From Lactifluus volemus (Eukaryota; Basidiomycota; Agaricomycetes; Russulales; Russulaceae), in contig WTXI01000107.1 of NCBI GenBank assembly GCA_022376515.1, positions 1-64,000 of the forward strand: 64,000 nt of DNA, given 5' to 3'. Below the pieces are notes generated by a model. It saw nothing but the letters and a program-made list of their open reading frames with translations. It ran no database searches and was not told the origin of the DNA. Positions 1 through 11,499 of the stretch are shown here, piece by piece; position 1 is the first letter of the stretch; every line of letters starts with the position of its first letter. Made by a program: the position numbers and the translations under genes.

Positions 1-49
1 TTCATTTTTAGCGCTCCAGCTCACCGCTTCCCGCAAACATCACACGGCC

Positions 50-2756
50 ATGGCTCTCGACGCCTTTGCAAATTCTCGACTCTTGTCCACCCCTCCAGCA
101 CCCCAGGACACTAGAATTGAAGCACTTCGTAGGCTGATCAACCGCAAGCATCGACTTCATCTCAGTGCGGATTCACGCTTCGACCCGTGCTGCGTGACCT
201 TGACAATGCATAGAGGATTACTTTGATCTTCACCAGTATTCCGTAACCAACTACACGTTCTGGCTTGATCTCTGGGAATTCTTGGGTATCATATCTTCAG
301 TACCACCGAACAAGGTCCGTCCGGTTTCCACGTGGCTCGAAGGCTGCATACACATAACCCTTTAGGCTTTGGAGGAGGGCTACATTAAAGAAGTACCTAG
401 ATGGTTCCCTGGTGCTCGCTTGAATTACGCAGAGAACCTGCTATGGCGCACAGATGATTCCCTCGCAATAACGGAGTGCAACGAAACCGGGCATCTCTCG
501 TCCTATTCCTTTCGTGAACTACGAGAGCAGGTGCGCAAGTTCGCTGCTGCCCTCAACGCCCATGGTCTCCGACCTGGGGACAGAGTCGCAGGTAGTTCCC
601 TCTTTTTTTTTCTCTAACATTTGCACTTAATCGGACTGCCGCTGTGTCGTAGCTATCGTTGCCAACAGAACGACAACTGTCGCCATTGCTTTGGCTTCTG
701 CGACCCTTGGTGGTATCTTTACAAGTAGTGCGACAGACATGGGCGTGAAGGTAACCTACTTTGATACTGAGTGTACAACAGTTTCGTCTCAGCCACGTCT
801 ATAGGGTATTCTAGATCGATATCGACAAGTACAACCAAAGTTCATCTTTTCAGAAACTGAGGTGGTGTACGCAGGAAAGACCATCGATCTCATCCCTAAA
901 GTGACAGAGATTGTCAAAGATCTTTCCTCCAAAGGTCTCGAATATGTCATTCTGCTCCCCAGTATCAAGACAGGTCGAGAAGTCTCTGGGGGAGCAATTG
1001 AGAACATTTCACTTAGGTCAGTATCCATCTTCGAACACACCTTCAAATATTCATGTTCATCCTTAGCAAGAATCTATCAACATTTCTAGCGTCAGATAAT
1101 GGTCGCCCACTCATCTTTGAACAACTATCGTTCGACCACCCACTTTTCATCCTCTACTCAAGCGGCACCACTGGCCCCCCGAAGTGCATCGTTCATTCTG
1201 CAGGGGTATGTGAACGTCACGCCGCCGTCCCGGCTTCTCATTGTCTCACTTAACCTTTAGGGCGTGCTCATCCAAATAAAGAAAGAACACACTACTCACG
1301 CCGACCTGAGGATGGACGACACGTATTTCCAATATACCACGGTATACCTGAGAATCCCTGTGCTTTCCCCTGCTCATTTTCAAATCTCAGACAGCTTGGA
1401 TGATGTGGCCGTATATGCTAGGTGGATTAGCATGTGGGGCCCGCATCATCCTTTACGATGGTTCGCCATTTTACCCCGATGTTAAGACCTATCTAAGGAT
1501 CATCGATGAGCAGGAGTACGTACTCTCTTTCCTACACCTACACCTGCTTCGACTCACACGGGTCCATAGTGTCACACTTCTTGGCACGAGCCCCCGCTTC
1601 CTGTCTGAGGTCCAAAGCCGTGGGATCCTCCCGCACCGTAAGCGGTCCCTTCTACCCTTTCACCCCTCCATAACTTGGAACTATATGCAGGAGATGTCGG
1701 CAATTTCGAGGCTTTGCGGAGAGTTATATCCACAGGTTCTGTGCTGACACCGCCACAATTTGAGTGGTTACATCGTGCGTTCAACAATCGTTTGGTTATC
1801 GCCTCCTGTTCCGGCGGTACAGACATCTGCGGCGCATGTGAGTGCTCGACCTTTTTCTTTCTGATCCCATAACGTGATTATGTAGTCGTGTACTCGATAC
1901 CCACGCTCCCCGTCTACGTGGGTGAGATACAAGGCAGGGTGCTCGGCATGGCTGTCGAGGTTTTCGACGAGGCTGGGAGGGATATCTCGAAAAGCGGTGC
2001 AGCAGGCGAGCTCGTCTGCACACGGCCACATCCTTCTGTCCCAGTGCGCTTCTGGGGTGACGACGCGCACGGGACCCTGTTCCTTAAGGCATATTACAAT
2101 ACTTATCCTGGCGTGTGGCGCCATGGGGACTTCATCGCTATGAACCCACGCACGAGGGGATACATCATCTTCGGCCGCAGGTTTGTTCTCTTTCCCACTT
2201 GCTGGTATGTATATATGTCTGGGTTCTGAAGTGAGCCCCGTTCCCGATAGCGACGGTGTGTTGAATCCCTCCGGGGTGCGCTTTGGGTCTGGCGAGATCT
2301 ATGCTGTACTTGAACGATCCGAATTCGCTGCGCGCATAGACGACGCGATCTGCGTGGGTCAGCGCAGGTCACAGGATAAAGACGAGCGCGTCCTGTTGTT
2401 TATCAAAATGCGCGCGGGGCACCAACTCGACAAGGCCTTCGAGCAATCCATCCGCGTGGGCATCAAGGAGGCGCTGAGCGCGCGACACGTGCCCGCTCAC
2501 GTCTTCGAGGTCAAAGACATCCCCGTGAGTGCTCACTTCCCTTCTTTGTGCAAAGAGAGCCGATCTGGATTCTATACACCAGTATACGGTCAACGGGAAG
2601 AAGATCGAGATTGCGGTTAAGAAGATCGTCTCGGGAGAGCGTGTCGTGCCGAGCGCGACGGTCGCTAACCCTCAGGTCTTGGAGGATTATGTGAAATATC
2701 AGGAGATTGAGCAGTTTGCGCAGCCGTCAGAGAAGACAAGGGATGGGAAGTTATGA
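50..2756 (+). CDS. Acetoacetyl-CoA synthetase (AACS), multi-exon, complete
   Basis: Adenylate-forming enzyme that activates acetoacetate to acetoacetyl-CoA in the cytosol (ATP and CoA dependent), linking ketone-body or leucine carbon to sterol and fatty-acid synthesis. Seen: ATG at 50 opens [12 protein letters not shown]. Exons 50-164, 214-314, 366-591, 653-750 and 805-1016 join in frame through short GT-AG introns, and further exons follow to the TGA at 2754-2756. Family landmarks in order: [15 protein letters not shown] near the N-terminus, the AMP-binding loop [17 protein letters not shown] (about 1155-1205), the acceptor region [19 protein letters not shown] (about 1400-1460), [20 protein letters not shown], and the C-terminal [16 protein letters not shown] with the catalytic lysine (about 2590-2640). 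The last exons lack obvious lesions. The FWLDLWEF segment and the YAENLL block are typical of AACS rather than acetyl-CoA synthetase. Exact internal splice sites after 1016 are approximate. Confidence 0.9.
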
Positions 2757-3458
2757 GATGTGATGTGCGCAATTGTTACCTCGGACAGCTGATAACCTTC
2801 TGTTTTGAAGCCAGTGGCTACCCTCAGGTTGGACAATTTTTTCTTGTATTAGTCCCTATTCACGTAGGGAGTGTGTATACAGAACCACGGTACATGTAGC
2901 CTTCACTCTGTATGGTTTGCTGTCCCCTCCCCTGCCGGCCTAATACCCCATTTGTCGCCATGGGTGATACTACAAGGTGATAGAGATAGAACGGTTGGAG
3001 GAGATATTGGAAGGCGGCGGGGAGAAGGACAAGGAGAGGGAGCCCACTGCAGGGTGGACAGCCAATCGTCGTGTCCCGACGGCAAAACCGGAAAGTGGTA
3101 TGGATAACGGTTGCTCTTTCTATCCGTTACAGTAGTAGTTCTTAGTATTACCAGGTGGCGCCTCGCGCCATACCGAGCTCGCCCGGCTGGGCACTGGCAG
3201 CAGCCAAAATCCCAGTGTTTCCCGAGTTAAGTTCCGTGGAGTCCGGTCAGCCGGTCCCGGTCCCGGGCCGCCACTGCTCTCAGCGGCCCTCGAGGTCGAA
3301 GACAATCGTAGCAGCATGGTGCTATTATAATAATAACCCTCAGGCTGCTATCTCAGGCCCTAGTCTTGGTGCTAAGCAGCGCACCGGGACCTCGTTAATG
3401 CCTCATTTTGGAAAGCATTGCTACTGGCTGGGGCATCCTCCGAAGGAGTTGCGGAGCG
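2757..3458. other. Intergenic; 3' flank of the AACS gene
   Basis: No gene recognised. The first 150 bases should hold the AACS 3' UTR. 3150-3330 is GC-rich with short inverted stretches (GGTCCCGGTCCCGGGCC around 3250-3270). Small open frames here have no recognisable motif. The stretch ends at the left terminus of the transposon starting at 3459. Confidence 0.5.
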
Positions 3459-3485
3459 CATCAGGAAAAACCTCAATTGCTAATC
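3459..3485 (+). repeat. Left terminal inverted repeat of the Pack-type element
   Basis: Begins CATCAGGAAAAACCTCA, identical over 17 bases to the inverted right end at 7474-7500. After two substitutions the match resumes with GCTAAT. Preceded by CG. Confidence 0.75.
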
Positions 3486-3847
3486 TTGACTAGTGTCGCA
3501 GTAATTAAAGTATCCGCTCCTAGCGATCGCCTAAGACATCTTAACATATGAAAACCTACCATAACACGCAATAAAATGCCACATGCTCGCTAGACGTTCC
3601 CTCGGCTAAAATGCAGCTAGCGAGCACCATTATTGTATCAAATTATCTCCAGTTTTACCATTCTTTTGCTTAATTGTTGCTAACTTAGTACCGCGTAAAT
3701 GTCTTTATCAATAAATCATGTATTTCTTGCCTAAAATTCAGCTAGTGAATGTTAAAGGTATGCTAAATTCGCTAAGTCAGGTTTACATAAAATGTGCAAC
3801 ATTGTTCTAGTATTACGCTGGACTGTTTCGTGGCTGGGGGGTATGTA

Positions 3848-4500
3848 CTACATACTGTATACTACAGGCAAACGAGAGTACACTAATCGGCAGGGTTTAT
3901 TCTGCCGCCTCTTCTGCGGATTGGGTTGTCCCAGGTCCCAGACTTGTCTTGGGATGCAGGGGTGGGTTGACTTGATGAAACGGCTCATGGCCTCACCTCC
4001 CTGGGCTGTGCTAAGAAGGATGGGCAGTGAGGAATCACAGTTGACCAGCTGGAGGATGTCACGCTGGGCTTCAGTGTAAAGTGGACAGACGGAGATGACG
4101 TGTTCGACGGTTTGTGCAGGGGCTCGACAAGGGCAGTTGGTGGTCAGATCGGGTCGGAATCTTGCAGTGTAGGAGCCGATAAACGTGTGACCCGTGATGA
4201 GGTGGATGAGGGTGGTGAAGACCACTCGTTCGCAGCCTTTCGAGCCTTGGATGGTGGGTGGGTGTTTGCCTGTGGGCGGGACGAGGAGGGCGATGTATGT
4301 TTGGAAACAAGGGCCGTTGTTTCGCCAGCGGGTGCCCCACGTGTCGATGGCTGTGATTTTCGCTACTTGCCGTTGGTAGCTGATGGTGTGGAGTTCGTGA
4401 TGGTTTGGCGGGAGGGGCGCAGGGCGATCGTATTTGTGAGGTCACCGTGTCGGGCCCGGGCGAGTGCGACATCGTTCGACGGTAGATGCATGCCAATGAA
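3848..4500 (-). pseudogene. LINE (non-LTR retrotransposon) RNase-H / 3'-terminal ORF2 fragment
   Basis: The minus-strand frame ending at 3848 reads GHTFIGSYTARFRPDL, then a cysteine/histidine knuckle-like stretch (CPCRAPAQTVEHVISVCPLY). This arrangement is typical of the segment after the RNase-H domain in fungal LINE polyproteins. Upstream the same frame continues through HHELHTISYQRQVAKI and then meets a TGA around 4440. The neighbouring frame carries the preceding sequence (ALARARHGDLTN), so a one-base frameshift separates the two halves. The frame stays open upstream to about 4911 but I recognise no reverse-transcriptase motif there. It is a dead remnant lying wholly inside the 3459-7500 element, either captured or inserted into it. 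Confidence 0.65.
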
Positions 4501-5649
4501 GTAGCACGGGACCGTGGCGTTGCGCGAATGATGTAGATAGCTGTGTGGTGTCAGTCGCAATGTCACAGTGAACGCAACTTTACCTTCACGAATGGGGGGC
4601 CTCAGCTTGGAGTCGGTGTGTCTCAGGACGTTGAAAATGACGGCGGAGGTGTTATACCTGAATGAGGATTCAAAGGCGACACAACTTTGGGCCCGGTCCA
4701 GTGCTTGGGTTGTATCGCGGGCAGGGATCTGGCAACCTTCCATCGAAGAACTCGGGACGCCGGCCCTATTAGAGATAGGAGATGATAGAGTCGAGGGTAT
4801 GGGGGAAGGAGAAGATGGCACTTCGGGGGGTGTAAACACCTCATATCTCGGCAGTGGTGGCGGCAATGTCGAGCCCTCCAGCACCCATGCCACTGAAATC
4901 ATAGACCACACCTGAGCAAGGCAGATGTCACAGAACGCTGGAAGTGCGCTCTGCAGCCTCTGCTACTGGTAAAGGCAAAAACAACAAAATCAAAGTTAGT
5001 AAAGAATGTCCCTAGGTGCCGAAAAACATGGTGGCCCGGAATGGGAAAAGTCTGTGAAGGGATGGCGACCCTGGCTAACAAACGAAGCAGTGGGTACGTC
5101 CCGTCGAAAACTGTATGCAGAAGCTAGAACTCTGCAAAATGAGCGAGAGTGAGAGTAAGTATTTGTGCCAGTGAGAATCCGTCAAAGTCTTGTTTGACTT
5201 GCCCTAAATCAGAACGTGACCGAGACGTGATCCAAAGTTGAACTTCCTTTCTTCTTACCCACCGCCACTGCCTTCATTCGTCTCGCCCATCTCCTCATCA
5301 TAACCCTTCGAAGTACCCGAAAACAATATGGATGCAATTGATTACTGCCAAACATCCATGCAGTGAGTCCACAGTATATATGGTTGGTGCATCAGAGACA
5401 CCGGAACTTATGACACCATTGTAGGTCGTAGCTCTGTCCTCCACTGTAGCAAAGGGCCTTCCATTTTCAGCTGGCATGGACTGTGTGTGTCGTGGTCTTC
5501 ACATCTCATTTTGATATTAAAAACACAACTTGCCTTCCTTGACAGTATCTGAACGGCTTGTGCTACCTAGTATGCCAATCCTGGTTGGTGGGTCTCTTAA
5601 TATTCCCACACCTCCGCACCTTCCAACTAACACCTATTTATGTGATGAT
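4501..5649. other. Interior of the Pack-type element between LINE and Csm3 fragments
   Basis: Low-information DNA. A minus-strand open stretch to 4911 is proline/serine-rich and may be the degraded 5' part of the LINE fragment. 5230-5345 (pyrimidine-rich run, then CAATATGGATGC) looks like a promoter and start region dragged along with the Csm3 fragment, but I could not join an exon there convincingly. Confidence 0.35.
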
Positions 5650-6640
5650 TGACAGCCCATATGGAGGGTGCGGTTTGGATCTCGGTGGCGACAAGGACAG
5701 CGGCAGCGGCGGGGTTAAGAGCAAGGGAGGTAAAAGCGGTCCCTTGGGTGGCATGGACAGTAACGAGGACGGCAAGGAGAAGAAACGAAAATTGGTGCCT
5801 AAGTTGGACGAGGCCCGTTTGCTTGGCCTGAATGGGTTTCCACAGCTGGTCAAGGACACGAAGAATTTCAAGCCCAAGGGGGGAGGGTCATGAGGTCAAA
5901 CCTTTTTTTTTTCCCTGGCGTGCTGCTCTGAACCCATCCCCCACCCCTCTATAGGCGACCGACTTGGATCGCTTGCTTCAACTGTACCAATTCTGGACTC
6001 ACAAATCATATCCAAAGACGAGATTCAAGGAGACGGTAGATTGGGTGGAGAAGTTATGCCACTCGAAGCGCATGCAGGTACTCTCCATGTCTCTTGCATT
6101 CCTCCCCCACGCATTCTTAAGTCTTGATAGGTCTCGCTTAGTGTTTGGCGTGACGAAGCCAAAGGACTTGTAAACGGCGTTCGCCCGTCGACAGCCGATA
6201 GTGACAGCGACTCGGACGCCCCTGGTTCTCCGCACGGTGACGCAACATCAGCCGATCGAAGCGCGACGTCATCAAACCAGCTATCTTCTGCGGATCACCC
6301 TATTAGCAATTCAGAAGACGACAGCGATGGCCTGCCCGTCACGAGCGACGCGGAGTGCCCGCTACCATCGTCACCTGATCGAGACGAAGCTGCGGCTGCC
6401 GAGTTGGATGTGCTCAGGAAGAGGAGGTGGTGCAGCGCGCCGCGGTTCACACTGGACTGACAGGTCATGCTTGGAAGAATTTGCAGATGTCGAACGGTGA
6501 TGTGGTTATGGATGGGGATGTCGATTTATGGGAAGCCCTTGGCACGGATGCACCAACTTCCGCTTCGACGATGGCACCCCGCCCGCCTCCTACAGATGAA
6601 GACGAAGATATGTACGTACTTCTTGTTGCCGACAGAGCAG
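5650..6640 (+). pseudogene. Csm3/Swi3 (TIPIN) replication-fork protection protein fragment, broken
   Basis: Csm3/Swi3 pairs with Tof1/Swi1 to stabilise stalled replication forks. Seen: the Swi3-domain signature KLVPKLDEARLLGLNGFPQL (about 5795-5850) is followed, after an intron, by DLDRLLQLYQFWTHKSYPKT (about 5964-6020) and VDWVEKLCHSKRMQ. After a second intron comes VSLSVWRDEAKGLVNGV and an acidic Ser/Asp-rich tail. Two lesions are visible. An extra G in the G-run near 5878-5887 turns the expected GHE|ATDL junction into a stop (TCA TGA). A second shift near 6425 moves the tail into another frame (continuing EEEVVQRAAVHTGLTGHAWK). The 5' end is not recognisable. The reading ends near a GTACGT intron-like donor (about 6611), where ferric reductase sequence takes over, so the cargo is chimeric. 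The functional gene is presumably elsewhere. Confidence 0.75.
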
Positions 6641-7170
6641 GTGCGATCTTCACACTTGGGTTGCTAGATGACCTCGTCAGGAGGATTGTGCATCACCAGT
6701 ACGCACGTAGTGAGCACACACTACGCGTCGAGTTTGCCTGGATCATCCACTCCACCAGTGAGTTGTTTCCCTTCCCCTCTCGTATATGCTACTCAACAGT
6801 ATCACATTTCAAGGCATGCAGTGGTTCGCGCCCATGCTTCTGGACATTGCAGAAATGGCAGCGGGCTCATCTCTTGACCTTCATATCGCCATATTTGTGA
6901 CTTGTTTGTGTCAGCCCGAGGCTGTTCTGCCAATCCCGATATTGATCGTCATGGCCACACGACCGCATGACCACCACTTCGTGTGCATGCTCTCTCCCCA
7001 CCTCGGAAGTGAATGACGTGGATGATGAGAGCAGGGAGAGGGATACATGTGTTGTTGGCCAGGGTGGTGAAGGTATGTGTGCTAGTGGCCAGAAGGTCTG
7101 ACTTGTGAGCGGCTACCGCTGTGGCAAGACTGGAGTCCATGCATGCAAGGCGTGTCAGCGGGATAGCACT
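6634..7170 (+). pseudogene. Ferric reductase C-terminal NAD-binding domain fragment
   Basis: Fragment of a plasma-membrane ferric-chelate reductase (FRE family). Seen: an open stretch reads FTLGLLDDLVRRIVHHQYA then EHTLRVEFAWIIHS. After a GTGAGT...CAG intron (about 6753-6802) it continues ITFQGMQWFAPMLLDIAEMA and SSLDLHIAIFVTCLC, the strand-helix pattern of this family's NAD-binding lobe. A later frame gives DVDDESRERDTCVVGQGG and a CASG motif near 7080. Then a frameshift and stop interrupt it, and a further frame gives AATAVARLESMHARRVSGIA. Only the last part of the protein is present: no flavin-binding or transmembrane segments. It follows the Csm3 fragment with no intergenic space, showing that unrelated gene pieces were joined inside the element. 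Confidence 0.7.
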
Positions 7171-7473
7171 TGGTTTTTCAGACATAGATATTAGATCCGA
7201 CTTAGCTCTTGGTTTTAATAATTTAGCAAAACTTTCGTAATTATTTGAAACCAGCGTGACAAAATAAGAATTTTAGTGCTAATTCCTCTAACTTATTAGA
7301 CGAATTAAGCGTAGGTGAATTAGTGCTAGTTATCTCTAAGTTTTAGAAGCGGGACAGATTAGCCAAGTTAGAAGGAATTAGTAGTAATTGTGATAAAATT
7401 ATCGGGGGGATAGTTAAAAATCGATAATGGGCGCTTGCCTGCAAATTATTCATGATTAGCTCTAATTAGCTCT

Positions 7474-7500
7474 AATTAGCGAGTGAGGTTTTTCCTGATG
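7474..7500 (-). repeat. Right terminal inverted repeat of the Pack-type element
   Basis: Ends TGAGGTTTTTCCTGATG, the inverse of the left terminus at 3459, and is followed by CG. Just inside it, CTCTAATTAG is repeated in tandem (about 7456-7480). Confidence 0.75.
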
Positions 7501-8518
7501 CGTCCGAGTCTGACACGTGTCTAACTTACCAGTAGGACGCAGCTGGAAGTTTGACTCGTGTTTTTCGCTTGTTCGCTTTTTTGATCTCCTTTCATCGTGT
7601 TGTCCTGCCACGCCACCTCGTGTTTTTTTTTTTTCTTCTTGAACGTTTTGGTCTCAGCAGGCTGTTTGGCTCGAGTCACGGTTTCATTTTAGAATCATTT
7701 ACGGATTGTTTCGTTTCTGTCTCCGAGTCGACTACCCTATGCATGGTTAACCCTTTCATCGACCCTGGTTATCACTCGAACTACTGCGCTTTTCACGAGC
7801 ATCGTCACAGTGCGTTCCAGACTTGAGATTGCATTAGCACCAATACTGTACGTTCTACGGCCTTGAGTTGACCATGCACAGTTGCCTCACTTCCCCTCCT
7901 CACAGTTAGCTTTATAGCCTCCACTTGAAGCACTCTGTTGAGCCCTTCAAATCCATTCATCTTGTTCCCTCCCTCGTACTTACCTCAAGTCTTTGCCATG
8001 GGCTCGCACGTAGCGCAGTCGTAGGTACGATGGAACTTCCGGGATTTCCCATAAGCGCTGGCCGGTAGTAGGTCTTTAATGCGCGAAAGGCTTGGCACGC
8101 AGCGTGCCCTGCTGCAGCCTAACCAAAAGCACCTGCGTGGACCGTGACGCCAAATCTGAAGTGGTCACATAACGTCCTCGCGAGGCCCAAAACAATCACT
8201 CCAAATTCTGCCCTCATTAGCTAAATCCCAGGAGACACATATGACGAGGATGAGCGGAAAGGTCTGCCTTTGATTGATTGACCTCCTGCTATCCTGCAAT
8301 TTTGTGCAATCTTTGAAAGACGATCCTAGGCCTTGACCGTCATATTATGCCCCTTGCGTGTAGAAGTGAAAGGGCGAGAGCGTCGTCACGGTCCTGAAGG
8401 ACCAGTGAAAGGAGGCGGGAGGCGAAGGTGAAAGACCACTGCATATAATGACGAACATGTTGTCTTGCTCGTGGAAAGAAAATACGCAAATGCCTACTAA
8501 GACAGAAGCACTAGCAGG
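7501..8518. other. Intergenic between Pack-type element and the SEY1-like array
   Basis: No gene recognised. 7551-7826 is an open plus frame dominated by Phe/Leu/Ser with no family motif and a T-run at 7622-7634, so it was not called. 8000-8440 should contain the 3' flank of the first SEY1-like gene. Confidence 0.4.
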
Positions 8519-10563
8519 TCAAGAAAACATCGAAGCCACAGATTTCCGCCCCTTCCGACCGAATCCGACGCGTCCGGTTATCGACCCGCCCGGCGATAGC
8601 CTCGCGCCCACAGCTCCCAACGGGCCCAATGACACGATGAGCTTTTTCCCGTCTTTCTTCCTATCCTCCGTTTCGGCCTTCGTTACATCCTTCGGCAGCT
8701 TGTCAACAACTGCATGAATATCCTCCTGCAACAACCGGAGTTGTTCCTCCCACTGCAATGGCGGGACTACATCCGTAACAATTGCCTCCTGTGCTCCGCC
8801 AATGAAGCAGGTCTCAGCTTTCTGACATGCTTTGACAATTTCTGCAGAATTTAGGCGGTTTTCCACGAGACCTGTGACATCTACCTTGAAGTGTGCTAGC
8901 ACGTCTCGACGTAAATTGTTGAGTTGTCCCCAAAACAAATGAGACAACGTAGAGTCGACTCTCTCGACGAGATCGGCACGCTTTTGCTTGTAGACTCCTT
9001 GGTGGTACCGCGACGCTTCATGATCGTACCGCGCTGTAAAGCTTTATCAGTTCTGGTACACACATAAGACGATTATTCATCTCCTCACCAAGGGCTCCAG
9101 ATCGCCAGGATCTCATCATCTCGCCAAGTCCATTGATGACCTTGCCTTCTTCAATTGGTTGCTTCTGCCGCTCGGCCTGGTTGTTGAACTCTGCCAGAGC
9201 TTCCGCAGAGATCTCATTGCATCGGAATTGTGCAAGGAGCTCCTGCTGCGTTGGCAGGTCAAGGTCCTTGTTCGTTAGCACCTTTTCCTTAAGGTCGTAA
9301 AAGTATCAGCGATCTTTGAGTGCTGGACAGTTAGCACGATCTTACCCAGGTGTCCATCATGTAGAATGCGAGACCATCTGCCGGAATGCGCTTATGGTAT
9401 GCGGGCTTAAACACAAAGTCGTTCCTTGACTTATCCGTGAAGCGAGCACGAAGCATCTGTACATCCGACTCAAATTTCTCTTTGCAAAATATCTTGTGAG
9501 ATAGCGCTGTGAAGGAAAGGTCGAAATAGTCCTCCAAATTCTGATTCTGCAGTTCCGCCGCTTTCGAAAGTTTTGTCCAAATGAGCTGCAAATCGGTAGT
9601 CAACGTTTCTTGGAGGCTTGTGAGTGGTGTCGTTTCGGTGTAGTCGCGGATGACAAATAGAAGGAGTGTCCGTTGTGGAGGTCCCGATAAATTTGGACTT
9701 GAATTGGCACATAATACGTGAACACACAGCAAATGACTCGGAATAATGAGTGGTCCTACCTTTGTCGTGATTTGTTCCCAAATAGCCTAAGATTGGCTTC
9801 GAACACGGTCTTAAGAAGCTCCACGTTAGCACCTTGATACGAACCAACTTGATTCTCCATCAAGTTGACAATTAGAACCTCTGATGATGCGAGGGAGAAC
9901 AATGCGGATTTCCGTTCGAATTCCTTAGAAAATAGTCAGGCGACATGCACCGTTAGGACTCCGAGTTCAGAAGACATACTTTATCTTCGCCACGCTCGCG
10001 CCCATCTGTACCCTCTACGTCCATTACAAGGACGTTCATGTCCTGAGCTCGGCACATCCAGACACCTGAAAAGCGGGGCATGATGAACACTCGTTCCGGA
10101 CAAGTGCTTACAGCAACAAAGCGGTGCGGCACCCTAGTCATGAGACATTCACGAGTGCGAGAAAAGCACAACTTGAAGAACGACCCAGAGTGACAGCAGA
10201 GGAGTCCATGGCAAGGAATTTTTCTTACCCTTGGTTGTCTGTTGCCGTTTCGACCGATCCATGACTTCAAACTTAGTGTCAAATAATTGGTTGAGAAGGG
10301 TACCTGTTGGGGAGTTAATACCTATTACCTATGCCCAAAATTTTGGAGGACGTACTCTTTCCGCTCGACTGCGAACCGAGTACTGCAACGAGGTTGTAGT
10401 CTGTGCCTGCATTACGCAGATCCCAAGCTGAAATTTGGTTGTTCAAGTTGGGCCTAGAAAGGAATCTTCACTAAATCGAAGCATATACACACATGCAGGC
10501 ATACGTGAACTGCTTTGCATCGTCTATTATCTGAAGCCGGTCAAAAGTTGCGCTAGTGGACAT
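8519..10563 (-). CDS. Short SEY1/RHD3-like dynamin-type GTPase, copy A
   Basis: SEY1 proteins are ER membrane GTPases that drive homotypic ER fusion. Seen: ATG at 10563 opens [20 protein letters not shown]. The G1 loop is GSQSSGKS, split by an intron after GK (A|GT), followed by [20 protein letters not shown]. The G3 region is [17 protein letters not shown]. Next come [31 protein letters not shown] (RD motif) and [15 protein letters not shown]. The middle-domain block is [20 protein letters not shown], then the exon with [17 protein letters not shown]. It ends at 8519 after a basic, only weakly hydrophobic tail ([13 protein letters not shown]). Eight exons join in frame with no stop. The spliced product is roughly 500 residues, against about 800 for fungal SEY1: the rest of the helical bundle and the paired membrane segments are missing. 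This copy lacks an obvious membrane anchor and so may be soluble or inactive. Confidence 0.72.
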
Positions 10564-11130
10564 CGCGTTGGGAGTGTAGCAGCGTAAGAATGAGTACAGT
10601 TGAGGAGCCTGAGGGCGAAGGCGGCATGGTGGCCAGGATTATAAGGGCAGGGAAAGCCCCCATATGTCGTCGCGTGGAACACTCCCTAGACCCTAGATTT
10701 CAAGTTCACCGTCACTTCACAGGATCGGAGAGTGTAATTGATACTGCAGTAGTACGCGTGCGGCCAGGCGTGGTAACGCGTTGGTTCCGATTCGCTGTCG
10801 AAACACACACCACCTGTCACTTGTCCGCGAACCCCCACTACCGGAATTCTTAGGCTTCTCGTCCAGGAGAGGGGGTTTTCATGATCCCACAAGCGGCCAG
10901 GTGCTTTCCCATTGTGAAGGGCGGGTTGGGCGTTGCGGCGCAGACGAGCGAACTACGCACGCTCTCCAAGAAGTGAAGGGGTGATTCCTCTCATAGTAGG
11001 GTTTGAATCAGAATCACAGAACTTGCGTGTGTCTTCAGGCAATAAGGCCCGAAACACGCGGCCACCCCGATGATCAGGCCTGTCAGTGCTGGAGGTTTGT
11101 CTCCCTTTTTGATCCCAGGATCTCACGTTC
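10410..11130. repeat. 5'-flank repeat shared by copies A and B (first instance)
   Basis: The region upstream of copy A matches that upstream of copy B (about 13430-14130) over several hundred bases. Shared landmarks are AGTGTAATTGATACTGCAGT, CGGCCAGGTGCTTTCCCATT and TTGCGTGTGTCTTCAGG, with small indels. Copies C and D do not share it. Confidence 0.7.
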
Positions 11131-11499
11131 CAAGCTGACCACTGGCACGATATCCACGCCCTTCGTCGTCGTTCAGGTGCCGCCGCCGCCTGCGCTTAGC
11201 GAGCCCGATATTCAAGCCAACATCATGGTCGCGATCCCTCTCCTATCGTCCAAGGATGATGGCCGGGGTGGCTTACAAGGAAGGGCTTGAAAAATGCTTG
11301 GAATGCGACACACACTCTCGTTAAGGCTTCATTTAGGCCTCATTTAGGCCTCATTCCTAGCCACATTGTCTTGGCCACAAAGCAAAATACATGACCGCTT
11401 TAATGACTAAGCCATGGTGCTTGGAAATGGAAATCACATCTCTTGCCGGACGTTCGTTGTGAGTTCGCAGCCCTTGTTAGCTTACCTGTACTACATACA

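Larger units (their letters stand above)
3459..7500. mobile_element. Pack-type DNA transposon, non-autonomous, carrying fragments of unrelated genes
   Basis: Seen: the left end reads CATCAGGAAAAACCTCA and the reverse complement of the right end reads the same 17 bases. Similarity continues inward (GCTAAT after a few mismatches). Both ends are flanked by the dinucleotide CG (3457-3458 and 7501-7502), consistent with a 2-bp target-site duplication. Subterminal DNA on both sides is AT-rich and repeats GCTAA/TTAGC motifs (3490-3780 and 7190-7495). No transposase was found inside. Cargo is three degraded, unrelated fragments: a LINE RNase-H tail (minus), Csm3/Swi3 (plus) and a ferric reductase C-terminus (plus). 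Gene fragments still contain introns, so capture was probably from DNA. The 2-bp flank and CATCAG tip resemble the Plavaka element at 49090-57034, which suggests a CMC/EnSpm-like relative. That assignment is inference. Confidence 0.7.

Noticed and set aside
4071..4915. Plus-strand ORFs at 4100-4504 and 4568-4915
   Set aside because: They lie opposite the LINE remnant and show no motif; considered shadows.
7551..7826. 91-codon plus-strand ORF with hydrophobic residues
   Set aside because: Composition driven by T-rich DNA; no motif, no supporting splice structure.
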